This document shows positions 1-5,941 of a stretch of DNA of 12,199 bases, piece after piece. The first letter of the stretch is position 1. The number at the start of each line of letters is the position of its first letter. The position numbers and the translations under genes were made by a program. The stretch comes from Roseiarcus sp. (GTDB taxonomy: Bacteria; Pseudomonadota; Alphaproteobacteria; Rhizobiales; Beijerinckiaceae), in contig JASLHV010000280.1 in assembly GCA_030153205.1 (NCBI GenBank), forward strand, positions 1 through 12,199. Reading direction: 5' to 3'. The notes below the pieces were generated by a model, which was not told the DNA's origin, searched no databases, and saw only the letters and a program-made list of their open reading frames with translations.

Positions 1-175
1 TGGAGAGCCGCGCGCCTTGCGCCTCATTCAAGACAAGCGAAACCGTCGTTTGAGAGACGCCGGCGGCGGCGGCGACATCCGTCATTGTCGGGCCGCGCGC
101 GCGAGATCCGTTCCCCGTTCCCGCCGTCGGCCGGTCGCCCCTCGATCGCGCGCCGCGACCGGTGATTTGCTCCAT
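1..175 (-). CDS. LacI-family transcriptional regulator, N-terminal part (cut by window edge)
   Basis: Only the first 58 codons are present; the gene runs off the left end of the window. Residues 30-50 read TMTDVAAAAGVSQTTVSLVLN, the classic LacI-family DNA-binding helix-turn-helix (helix, turn at AGVS, recognition helix QTTVSLVLN). The rest of the protein, normally a periplasmic-binding-protein-like sugar sensor, lies outside. The ATG at 175 is preferred because AAGGGAGA sits about 6 bases before it; the internal ATG at 85, which would give a normal-length LacI N-terminus, has no ribosome binding site. The chosen start implies an Arg/Gly-rich extension of about 30 residues ahead of the helix-turn-helix, which is unusual. 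The gene diverges from the sugar-binding protein gene at 376, so it probably regulates that gene and itself in response to a sugar. Family is certain; target and ligand are inferred. Confidence 0.88.
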   Translation of the reverse strand, partial: MEQITGRGARSRGDRPTAGTGNGSRARGPTMTDVAAAAGVSQTTVSLVLNEAQGARLS

Positions 176-190
176 GCACGTCTCCCTTCT

Positions 191-208
191 AAATTATGCG
201 CATATTAT
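191..208. promoter_or_regulatory. Candidate LacI-type operator around TATGCGCATA
   Basis: A perfect 10-base palindrome TATGCGCATA occupies 195-204, with two further matched pairs in the flanks (191/208 and 193/206). Its centre is a CG step, as is typical of LacI-family operators. On the minus strand it lies just downstream of a -10-like GATAAT (204-209 read in reverse) and 20 bases before the regulator's start codon, a position suited to autoregulation. The surrounding 185-245 is markedly AT-rich, as expected of a promoter region. Binding is an inference from position and symmetry. Confidence 0.45.
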
Positions 209-272
209 CAATACTTATATATTGAAATATCAGACTATTAAATCGTCGCCATCGCAAATCTTTGCTAAATAG

Positions 273-301
273 TTGACACGTATTAGCGCCGGGAGGACAG
301 T
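273..301 (+). promoter_or_regulatory. Possible promoter for the YtfQ-like gene
   Basis: A perfect -35 hexamer TTGACA is at 273-278. At 17 bases spacing the -10 would be GACAGT (296-301), which matches only half the consensus, so the promoter is weak or needs activation. An imperfect dyad GCTAA (264-268) and TTAGC (283-287) brackets the -35 box and could be a second regulator site. No transcription start evidence is available. Confidence 0.3.
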
Positions 302-375
302 CTGCCCAAGCATTGGCGCCGCTATGGGCCACAAGGCGGCGACGCTGCGAAAGAAATTTCATGGGAGGTGTTCTT

Positions 376-1353
376 ATGCTCATCACGCGTCGTCGTTTGC
401 TCATGGCCTCCGCCGCCGGCGCCGCGGGCCTGGCGATCAATCCTGTCTGGGCGGCGCCGCCGCCGCTTAAGGCGAAGAGCACGTACAAGGTCGGCTTCGC
501 CCAAACAGAAAGCAACAATCCCTGGCGACTCGCTGAAACCGCCAGCATGCAGGATGAGGCCAAGAAGCTCGGCTATCAACTCATCTATACCGACGCCGCC
601 GGCTCCGCGGCCAAACAAGCCTCTGACGTCAACAGCATGATCGCCCAGGGCGTCGACGCCATCTTCTTGCCGCCGCGCGAAGACAAGCCGCTGGTTCCTG
701 TCATCAAGGCCGCGGCCAAAGCGGGCATTCCGGTGTTCCTGATCGACCGCGATGTCGATCATGCCATGGCCAAGCCCGGCGAAGATTATGTGACTTTCAT
801 CGGCTCGAATTTCGTCGAGGAAGGGCAACGGGTCGCGGAGTGGCTCGCAAAAGCCGTCAACGGAAAAGCCAAGATCCTCGAACTCGAAGGCACGACAGGT
901 TCTTCGCCGGCGAATGATCGCAAGAAAGGTTTCGACGAGACGATCAAGAAATGGTCCGGCATGACGATCCTCGCTAGTCAGACGGGGGATTTCTCGCGCG
1001 ACAAAGGCCGGCAAACCGCTGAGACACTGCTGCAGGCCCATCCCGATGCGACGGCGATTTACGCCCATAATGACGAAATGGCGCTTGGCGCGATCGCCGC
1101 GCTCGAGGCCGCTGGCCGCAAGCCGGGCAAGGACGTGATCGTCGTCTCCATCGATGGTGAAAAGGACGCCGTGCAGGCCATTATCGACGGCAAGCTCGGC
1201 GCGACTTGCGAATGCAACCCGCGATTCGGGCCCAAGGCTTTCGCGACAATGAAGGATTACGCCGCTGGCAAGTCGATCCCGGCCTATATCAAGAACGACG
1301 ACAATTTCTACGATTCGTCGAACGCCAAGGAAGTTTTGGCGAGCGCGTTCTGA
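376..1353 (+). CDS. Periplasmic sugar-binding protein, YtfQ/RbsB-like (ABC transporter)
   Basis: A 325-residue periplasmic binding protein of the PBP1/ribose-binding type that captures a sugar for an ABC importer. The start at 376 has GGGAGGTG 5 bases upstream; longer in-frame starts lack this and would bury the signal. The N-terminus TRRRLLM followed by a hydrophobic stretch and VWA-A (cleavage near 26) looks like a Tat signal peptide. The mature part follows the fold: VGFAQTESNNPWR (39-51), GVDAIFLPP (92-100), IPVFLIDRD (118-126), the stretch GTTGSSPANDRKKGF (172-186), YAHNDEMALGAI (229-240) and VVSIDG (256-261). The SPANDRKKGF and QTGDFSRDKG blocks match my memory of the galactofuranose-binding protein YtfQ, so a pyranose or furanose sugar is likely, but the ligand is not proven. 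It diverges from the LacI gene, and is followed by a hairpin rather than by permease or ATPase genes. Confidence 0.9.
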   Translation: MLITRRRLLMASAAGAAGLAINPVWAAPPPLKAKSTYKVGFAQTESNNPWRLAETASMQDEAKKLGYQLIYTDAAGSAAKQASDVNSMIAQGVDAIFLPPREDKPLVPVIKAAAKAGIPVFLIDRDVDHAMAKPGEDYVTFIGSNFVEEGQRVAEWLAKAVNGKAKILELEGTTGSSPANDRKKGFDETIKKWSGMTILASQTGDFSRDKGRQTAETLLQAHPDATAIYAHNDEMALGAIAALEAAGRKPGKDVIVVSIDGEKDAVQAIIDGKLGATCECNPRFGPKAFATMKDYAAGKSIPAYIKNDDNFYDSSNAKEVLASAF

Positions 1354-1363
1354 CAAGACGCGG

Positions 1364-1396
1364 ATCTCCTCTGCTCGTTGAGCGGAGGAGATTTCT
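1364..1396 (+). terminator. Terminator-like hairpin between convergent genes
   Basis: Bases 1364-1376 pair with 1380-1392 to give a 13-pair stem (12 Watson-Crick pairs plus one T-G wobble) closed by a 3-base loop. TTTCT follows on the plus strand from 1392. It sits 10 bases after the stop of the binding-protein gene and 12 bases past the 3' end of the convergent ThuA gene, so it can end transcription from the left and probably also from the right. The T tract is short, so termination may be partial or the element may serve to protect mRNA ends. Confidence 0.65.
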
Positions 1397-1408
1397 AAAT
1401 CATGGGGC

Positions 1409-2053
1409 CTATCGCGCGGCCCAAAGCAGGCCGCGTTGGATGATCGTACGCATCTCCGGCACTTCGAATTCCTTCGTCACATGGCCGAGCGAGCAATAGA
1501 ACACGCGTCCCTTACCATGATGGCGCTTCCAGACGACCGGCATCTTCACGCCCTGGATCCAATCGGCATGTTCGCCCGAGAAGGTCGTCGTGGCCAAAAC
1601 TTCGTTGGAAGGATCGACGTGCATATAGTATTGCTCTGAACGATACGGAAAACTCGCCGGCAGACCCTCCATGATGGGATCGTTGCTTTTTACGATATCG
1701 ACGCGATAGTCGATGATATTCCCGGGATGAGCGACCCATTGGCCGCCGACCATGAATTGATATTCGACGGCTTCGCGAAAGGCGTCGCCCATGCCGCCAT
1801 GGTACCCCGCGAGACCGACGCCGCCTCTTACGGCGCGGGTTAGATTGTCGAGCTCTTCTTTTTCGATCTTCGACATTGTGTAGATCGGGACGATCAAGCT
1901 CATGTCGGCGATCGCTGGATCGGCGAAGGCCTCAGTGGTGTTTTCGATATAGGTCTCGAAACCTTCCTTCTTCAGCATATCGGAGACGATATGAGCGCCC
2001 ATCTCCGGCTCGTGGCCGCTCCAGCCGCCCCAAACGATGAGGGCTTCACGCAT
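1409..2053 (-). CDS. ThuA-domain protein (trehalose-utilisation type)
   Basis: A 214-residue cytoplasmic protein with the ThuA fold, which is related to class I glutamine amidotransferases but lacks their Cys nucleophile. Here the loop that would hold it reads GLAGYHGG (80-87), with Tyr84-His85 instead of Cys. Other family features are the N-terminal strand ALIVWGGWSGHEP (4-16), the stretch GGQWVAHPG (103-111) and GRVFYCSLGH (182-191). It is shorter than the roughly 260-residue S. meliloti ThuA as I recall it. ThuA acts with the dehydrogenase ThuB in turning disaccharides into 3-keto derivatives, but the exact reaction of ThuA proteins is poorly defined. It is the last gene of the three-gene minus-strand operon, 30 bases after the Gfo/Idh/MocA gene. 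AAGGAG lies 6 bases before the ATG at 2053. Fold assignment is firm; substrate is inferred from context. Confidence 0.87.
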   Translation of the reverse strand: MREALIVWGGWSGHEPEMGAHIVSDMLKKEGFETYIENTTEAFADPAIADMSLIVPIYTMSKIEKEELDNLTRAVRGGVGLAGYHGGMGDAFREAVEYQFMVGGQWVAHPGNIIDYRVDIVKSNDPIMEGLPASFPYRSEQYYMHVDPSNEVLATTTFSGEHADWIQGVKMPVVWKRHHGKGRVFYCSLGHVTKEFEVPEMRTIIQRGLLWAAR

Positions 2054-2083
2054 GATGAACTCCTTGATTGTTGGCGCCGAGTC

Positions 2084-3181
2084 TCAATCGAGCTCGCCGG
2101 TCTTCAAGCCGAGAGGCAAGGGGGCAGGGCGTTCGGCGTGGCTTTCTATCGTGACAAAGCCGCCGGATGTGGACGAGCGTTCGAAAGCCTCCATCACTTC
2201 GAGAACATGGAAAGCCAGCGCGCCGCTTGCGCGATGGGGTCGATTTGACCGGATCGCGTAGGCCATGTCCGCAGCGCCGATCATGCGGTAGTTGCCGTCG
2301 GCGTAAGCATGCTCGGTTGCGACGGGCGACCAATCGTCGTTCGCCGTGGCGATCTCAATCTGGCCGTCGAAGAAGTTAGGATCCGGGACGAGCAGCGATC
2401 CCGTCGCCCCATAGATTTCTAGCGGCTGGTGCTTATGCTTCACCACGTCGAAGCTCATCGCAATCGAGACAGCCGCGCCGCTGACAAATTCCATCGTTCC
2501 GGCGATATGGGTCGGCGTCTCGACCGAAACCTTCTGGCCACGGCGCGGCTCGCTGCCGATGACGCGCTCCTTGCGCAGCATGGTCGCAACGCCGGCGACC
2601 CGCGCGACGGGACCGAGGAGATCGACAAGAGCGGTAATATAGTACGGACCCATGTCGAGCATCGGCCCGGCGCCTTTCTCATAGTAGAAATCGGGATTGG
2701 GGTGCCAACGTTCGTGGCCAGGGCACATAAAAAAAGCTGTGCCGCCGATCGGCGTCCCTATGCGGCCGTCGTCGATCAGTTTTCGGCATGTCTGATGAGC
2801 GCCACCGAGGAAAGTATCCGGCGCGCAGCCAACGCGCAGCTTTCGCGCCTCCGCCGCGGCAAGAAGTTTGCGCGCTTCTTCTGTCGCGATGCCGAGCGGT
2901 TTCTCGCTATGGACATGCTTGCCGGCTTCAATCGCCTGCAGGCTCACCGCGACATGGGCTTTTGGGATCGTCAGATTGACGACGATCTCGATCGAAGGAT
3001 CGGCGAGGAGGTCGTCGATGGATGTCGCCTTGAGGCCAAATTCACTGGCGCGGGCCTCCGCCGTCTCCCTGTTGAGGTCGGCGAGCGCGCGCACGTCGAG
3101 AATAGGAAAGAGCTTAGCGGTTTTGAGATAAGCGGCGCTGATATAGCCGCAGCCGATGACGCCAATGCCGACCGGGTTCAC
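2084..3181 (-). CDS. Gfo/Idh/MocA-family NAD(P)-dependent sugar dehydrogenase (ThuB-like)
   Basis: A 365-residue oxidoreductase, full length for the family. Residues 5-15 (GIGVIGCGYIS) form the Rossmann dinucleotide-binding loop, and HSEKPLG (91-97) is the hallmark EKP motif with the catalytic Lys94. The C-terminal beta-sheet domain carries GAGPMLDMGPYYI (170-182); the usual D-x-G-x-H motif is here D-x-G-x-Y (Asp176, Tyr180), as in some glucose-fructose oxidoreductase-like subgroups. Members oxidise a sugar hydroxyl to a ketone using NAD(P); with a ThuA partner the likely activity is 3-oxidation of a glycoside or disaccharide. The start is GTG at 3181 with AGGAG about 9 bases upstream. It begins 24 bases after the ROK gene ends and is followed 30 bases later by the ThuA gene, so the three are one operon. 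Family is certain, substrate is not. Confidence 0.92.
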   Translation of the reverse strand: MNPVGIGVIGCGYISAAYLKTAKLFPILDVRALADLNRETAEARASEFGLKATSIDDLLADPSIEIVVNLTIPKAHVAVSLQAIEAGKHVHSEKPLGIATEEARKLLAAAEARKLRVGCAPDTFLGGAHQTCRKLIDDGRIGTPIGGTAFFMCPGHERWHPNPDFYYEKGAGPMLDMGPYYITALVDLLGPVARVAGVATMLRKERVIGSEPRRGQKVSVETPTHIAGTMEFVSGAAVSIAMSFDVVKHKHQPLEIYGATGSLLVPDPNFFDGQIEIATANDDWSPVATEHAYADGNYRMIGAADMAYAIRSNRPHRASGALAFHVLEVMEAFERSSTSGGFVTIESHAERPAPLPLGLKTGELD

Positions 3182-3205
3182 GCGTTGCCTCTCCTATGAT
3201 CGGGC

Positions 3206-4420
3206 TCAGCGCAGAAGCGCAGGGCCCGTTGTGTTCCATGGCGCGCCGTAGAGATCGCGCAACGTCATCGCCGCCGCGCCGCGCGCCCACATTTCGTCGC
3301 TCCATTGATGAACGACGATCTCCGCGACATGCGCGAGACTGGCGGGCGTCAGCGCCGCGGCTGTTTCGCGCAGCGGCTCCAAAAGCAGCGCGCCAGCTTT
3401 GACGGCCGCGCCGCCAAGAATGACCTTCGGCGGGGCGAAAAGCGTGATTAGATTGGCAATGGCGAACCCGAGCGCATCGCCAGCCGCAGCAAAAATACCG
3501 ATGAATCGTTGATCGCCGGCTTGCGCCAATTCGATGACGCGATCGAGCTCCTTGCCGGCGCGCCCAAAGTCGCCGCGCTCGGCCTCTGTCGCGCCAAGCG
3601 CCTCGGCGACGATCGCGCTTTCGGACGCGACCGCCGCCAGACGATTACGTCCTTCGCTTGGCGCGTTGGGGCGCACCAGGAGATCGCCGAGATCAGGAGA
3701 GAGTCCGCCGGCGCCGCGGAACAGTTCGCCATTATGCATGATGCCGAGCCCGAGATTGTTCTCGATGCTGACGACCAGAAAATCGTTGAGCCCTTTGACC
3801 TCGCCAAACCAATGTTCGGCGAGCGTGATGAGATTGACGTCCGTGTCGATCGAGACCGGCAGGTTGAGCCGAGTCGACAATTCCCTGGCGAAGGGAAGGT
3901 CGCGCTCGCCAAAAATCGTACTTTGCCGGCAGACGCCGCTGACGCGTTCGACGACGCCGGGCAAGCCGACGCAAAGGCCGGCAATTCCGGCTAGCGCAAG
4001 GTCTGCGTCGGCGACGCAACGCCTGACCCCATCCTCCACCAGATCGGCAATGACCGATGCCGGCTGACGGCTCACGCGGATCGGCATGACGAGGCTCGCC
4101 AATACGTCCGCGCGAAAATTCGTCGCTGCGATCGTGATCTGGTCTGGCGCGAGCTTGACGCCGACGACATAGGCCGCTTCCGGGTTCAATTCGAGCATGA
4201 CCCGAGGACGTCCGCGCGTCGCGTCGCGCACATCGCCGATTGGGCGCGCGACGATCAAACCATCCTCGATGAGCGCGGCGGTGATCGCCGAGACGGTCGT
4301 CGGGCTCAGATCAGTGCGGCCGCAAATTTCGACGCGGGCGATGGGGCCATGGCGCCGGATCGAATCCATCACATGGAATCGATTGATGGCGCGCATCAGT
4401 TCTGGATCGGCTGTCTTCAT
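3206..4420 (-). CDS. ROK-family transcriptional regulator (NagC/Mlc-like), zinc motif lost
   Basis: A 404-residue regulator. Residues about 11-62 form a winged helix-turn-helix (NRFHVMDSIRRHGPIARVE, then LSPTTVSAITAAL), followed by the GRPRVMLEL linker typical of NagC-like repressors and a ROK sugar-kinase-like sensor domain to the end. In the sensor, DTDVN (192-196) stands where sugar kinases have D-N/T-D-A-N, so sugar-contacting residues are partly kept. The usual E-x-GH followed by a C-x-CG-x-x-GC zinc motif is absent: the region reads PDLGD (242-246) then PNAPSEGRNR without cysteines. It probably senses a sugar directly as a repressor, and its position as first gene of the operon with ThuA and Gfo/Idh/MocA, divergent from the importer, points to control of both. 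The ATG at 4420 has no clear ribosome binding site, so expression may be low or the mRNA leaderless. Confidence 0.93.
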   Translation of the reverse strand: MKTADPELMRAINRFHVMDSIRRHGPIARVEICGRTDLSPTTVSAITAALIEDGLIVARPIGDVRDATRGRPRVMLELNPEAAYVVGVKLAPDQITIAATNFRADVLASLVMPIRVSRQPASVIADLVEDGVRRCVADADLALAGIAGLCVGLPGVVERVSGVCRQSTIFGERDLPFARELSTRLNLPVSIDTDVNLITLAEHWFGEVKGLNDFLVVSIENNLGLGIMHNGELFRGAGGLSPDLGDLLVRPNAPSEGRNRLAAVASESAIVAEALGATEAERGDFGRAGKELDRVIELAQAGDQRFIGIFAAAGDALGFAIANLITLFAPPKVILGGAAVKAGALLLEPLRETAAALTPASLAHVAEIVVHQWSDEMWARGAAAMTLRDLYGAPWNTTGPALLR

Positions 4421-4457
4421 CGCGCGCTGGTCATGGGGCAGTTTAGTTTGGGAGAAG

Positions 4458-4488
4458 GATAAATTTCATTCCGTGACAGGAGTGTCAA
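4458..4488 (-). promoter_or_regulatory. Candidate promoter of the ROK operon
   Basis: On the minus strand a perfect -35 TTGACA (4488 to 4483) is followed after 19 bases by TTTATC (4463 to 4458), a half-match to a -10 box. The spacing is longer than ideal, so the -10 assignment is uncertain. The -35 box is inside the TGACA/TGTCA dyad described separately. Confidence 0.35.
4474..4487. promoter_or_regulatory. Candidate operator, inverted repeat TGACAggagTGTCA
   Basis: A perfect 5-base dyad with a 4-base spacer lies in the 190-base region between the ROK gene and the divergent importer genes. It overlaps the -35 box of the presumed ROK-operon promoter, which is where a repressor would block it. 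ROK repressor sites are usually longer and AT-rich, so this may be only a core, or the site of another factor, or chance. Confidence 0.35.
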
Positions 4489-4530
4489 TGGCGCGAACTC
4501 TCAATTTTACGCCAAAAATCCCCCACATCC

Positions 4531-4559
4531 TTGACAGCCGTCGAAACTCGGGACAGATT
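4531..4559 (+). promoter_or_regulatory. Candidate promoter of the sugar importer operon
   Basis: A perfect -35 TTGACA at 4531-4536 is followed 17 bases later by CAGATT (4554-4559), a half-match to the -10 consensus. It lies about 50 bases before the start codon of the binding protein. A strong -35 with a poor -10 would fit an activated or tightly regulated sugar promoter. Confidence 0.35.
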
Positions 4560-4610
4560 TATTACGCATACCGGATAAAAATGTAAACCGGGCTGTTGTG
4601 GGAGGAGACC

Positions 4611-5870
4611 ATGATTTTTCGAAATCTAGCGCTCGGTATTATTGGGCTCGCGCTCGGCTCGAACGCGGCTTTCGCCGACACGACCGTCCGCTGGCTACAT
4701 CTGTCGGACGACAATGCCGACACCGTGGCGTTCTACAACAAAATTATCAGTGATTTCGAGGCGCAGAATAAGGGCGTCAAAATCGAAATGCACGACCTCG
4801 AAAATGAAGCCTTCAAGGCTAAGCTGCCAACGATGCTGCAATCAGGCTCCGAGCGACCCCACATCTTCTATAGCTGGGGCGGCGGCGTCATGCGCGCGCA
4901 GGCGAAAGCGGGCTTTCTCGAGGACATCAGCGCAGAGGCCGGGCCATGGGCGAACACGATATCGCCGACGGCGGTAGAAGCGTTTCAAGTCGACGGCAAG
5001 ACGGTCGGCGTTCCCCAGAACACCGGCGAAGTGGTCTTCTTCTACAATAAAAAGCTCGTCGCCCAGGCCGGCGTGAAGGCCGAAGACATTAAAACGTGGG
5101 ACGATTTCCTGGCGGCGGTGAAGAAGATCAAGGCGGCTGGCATCACGCCGATCATCGTCGGGGGCGGCGATAAATGGCCGATGCATTTCTACTGGTCGTA
5201 CCTCGTCATGCGCAGCGGCGGCGCCCATGCGCTGGATGATGCGAAGGCGGGAAAGGACGGCGGTTTCAAGAACGCGCCTTTCGTCGAGGCCGGCAAGCGT
5301 CTTCATGAACTCGCTGCGCTGGAGCCGTTCCAGGCCGGCTATCTGTCGACGAGCCATCCTCAGGCGGAAGGCATGTTCGGCGACGGTAAGGGCGCCATCG
5401 AGCTTATGGGCCAATGGCTTTTGGGCGCGCAGGGGCCGAACGCCGCCGACGGCAAAGGCCAGCCGACCGACAACATCGGCATTTTCAGCTTCCCGACCTT
5501 GCCCGGCGGCAAAGGACAGCAGACAGATACGCTCGGTGGCATCAATGGCTGGCTCATCAGCAAAGGCGCGCCGAAAGAGGCGGCCGAATTCCTGAAGTTC
5601 TTCAGTCAGGAAAAGTACCAGCGCGAGGCGGCGGCAAAAGGGATCTATATACCTGTCGTGAAAGGTACTGAAAGCGCGATCGAAAATCCCGTGCTCAAGC
5701 AGATCGGCTCAGGTCTCGCCACCACCACTTATCACCAGAACTTCTTCGATCAGGACTTAGGGCCGTCGGTCGGTCGAGTCGTCAACGACATCTCGGTCGC
5801 CGTCGCCGCTGGGAAAATGTCGCCGGAAGATGGAGCCGCGGCCGTGCAGCAGGCCTGGGACGAGCAGTAG
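4611..5870 (+). CDS. Sugar ABC transporter substrate-binding protein, family 1 (CUT1 type)
   Basis: A 419-residue extracellular solute-binding protein of the maltose/multiple-sugar type that delivers a sugar to the permeases encoded next. The first 22 residues are a Sec signal peptide (FRNLALGIIGLALG core, AFA-D cleavage after residue 22), and no lipobox Cys is present, so the product should be soluble in the periplasm. The mature part has the family's usual landmarks: an early W-x-H and a DFEAQNKGVKIEM strand, PHIFYSWGGG, VGVPQNTGEVVFFYNKKL, TWDDFLAAVKKIKAAGITP, then AIELMGQW and GGINGWLIS in the second lobe. Aromatics in the cleft fit a di- or oligosaccharide ligand. Start at 4611 is chosen because GGAGGAG ends 3 bases before the ATG; an upstream in-frame TTG at 4596 has none. 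First gene of a plus-strand operon with both permeases, divergent from the ROK operon. The exact ligand is unknown. Confidence 0.93.
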   Translation: MIFRNLALGIIGLALGSNAAFADTTVRWLHLSDDNADTVAFYNKIISDFEAQNKGVKIEMHDLENEAFKAKLPTMLQSGSERPHIFYSWGGGVMRAQAKAGFLEDISAEAGPWANTISPTAVEAFQVDGKTVGVPQNTGEVVFFYNKKLVAQAGVKAEDIKTWDDFLAAVKKIKAAGITPIIVGGGDKWPMHFYWSYLVMRSGGAHALDDAKAGKDGGFKNAPFVEAGKRLHELAALEPFQAGYLSTSHPQAEGMFGDGKGAIELMGQWLLGAQGPNAADGKGQPTDNIGIFSFPTLPGGKGQQTDTLGGINGWLISKGAPKEAAEFLKFFSQEKYQREAAAKGIYIPVVKGTESAIENPVLKQIGSGLATTTYHQNFFDQDLGPSVGRVVNDISVAVAAGKMSPEDGAAAVQQAWDEQ

Positions 5871-5886
5871 ACAGACGACGCGAGAA

Positions 5887-5913
5887 CCTTCTCTCCGCAA
5901 GGCGGGGAGAAGG
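5887..5913 (+). repeat. Strong intergenic hairpin between binding protein and permease genes
   Basis: Bases 5887-5898 pair with 5902-5913 in a 12-pair stem (one T-G wobble) with the 3-base loop AAG. It starts 16 bases after the stop of the binding protein and ends 28 bases before the first permease. There is no T tract, so it is not a plain terminator. The sequence type CCTTCTC...GAGAAGG resembles short intergenic palindromes that are common in rhizobial genomes (from memory). By analogy with the malE-malF intergenic repeats of Escherichia coli it may stabilise the upstream mRNA so that binding protein is made in excess over permeases. Confidence 0.7.
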
Positions 5914-5941
5914 AGGGGCACACAGTGTACGATAAGAGGCG

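Noticed and set aside
313..375. Upstream in-frame start for the YtfQ-like protein
   Set aside because: It would put 21 Arg-rich residues before the signal peptide, and the strong GGGAGGTG precedes the ATG at 376.
322..1356. Long minus-strand open frame opposite the YtfQ-like gene
   Set aside because: It mirrors a clear binding-protein gene, has Arg-rich composition and matches no family; a GC-driven shadow.
2429..3199. Plus-strand open frame opposite the Gfo/Idh/MocA gene
   Set aside because: The minus-strand product has intact Rossmann and EKP motifs; the opposite frame has no recognisable motif.
4596..4610. Upstream TTG start for the family 1 binding protein
   Set aside because: Its codons coincide with the GGAGGAG ribosome binding site of the ATG at 4611, which gives a normal signal peptide.
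5887..5913. Reading the hairpin as an operon-ending terminator
   Set aside because: No T tract follows and the permeases downstream clearly belong with the binding protein; partial attenuation or mRNA protection is more likely.
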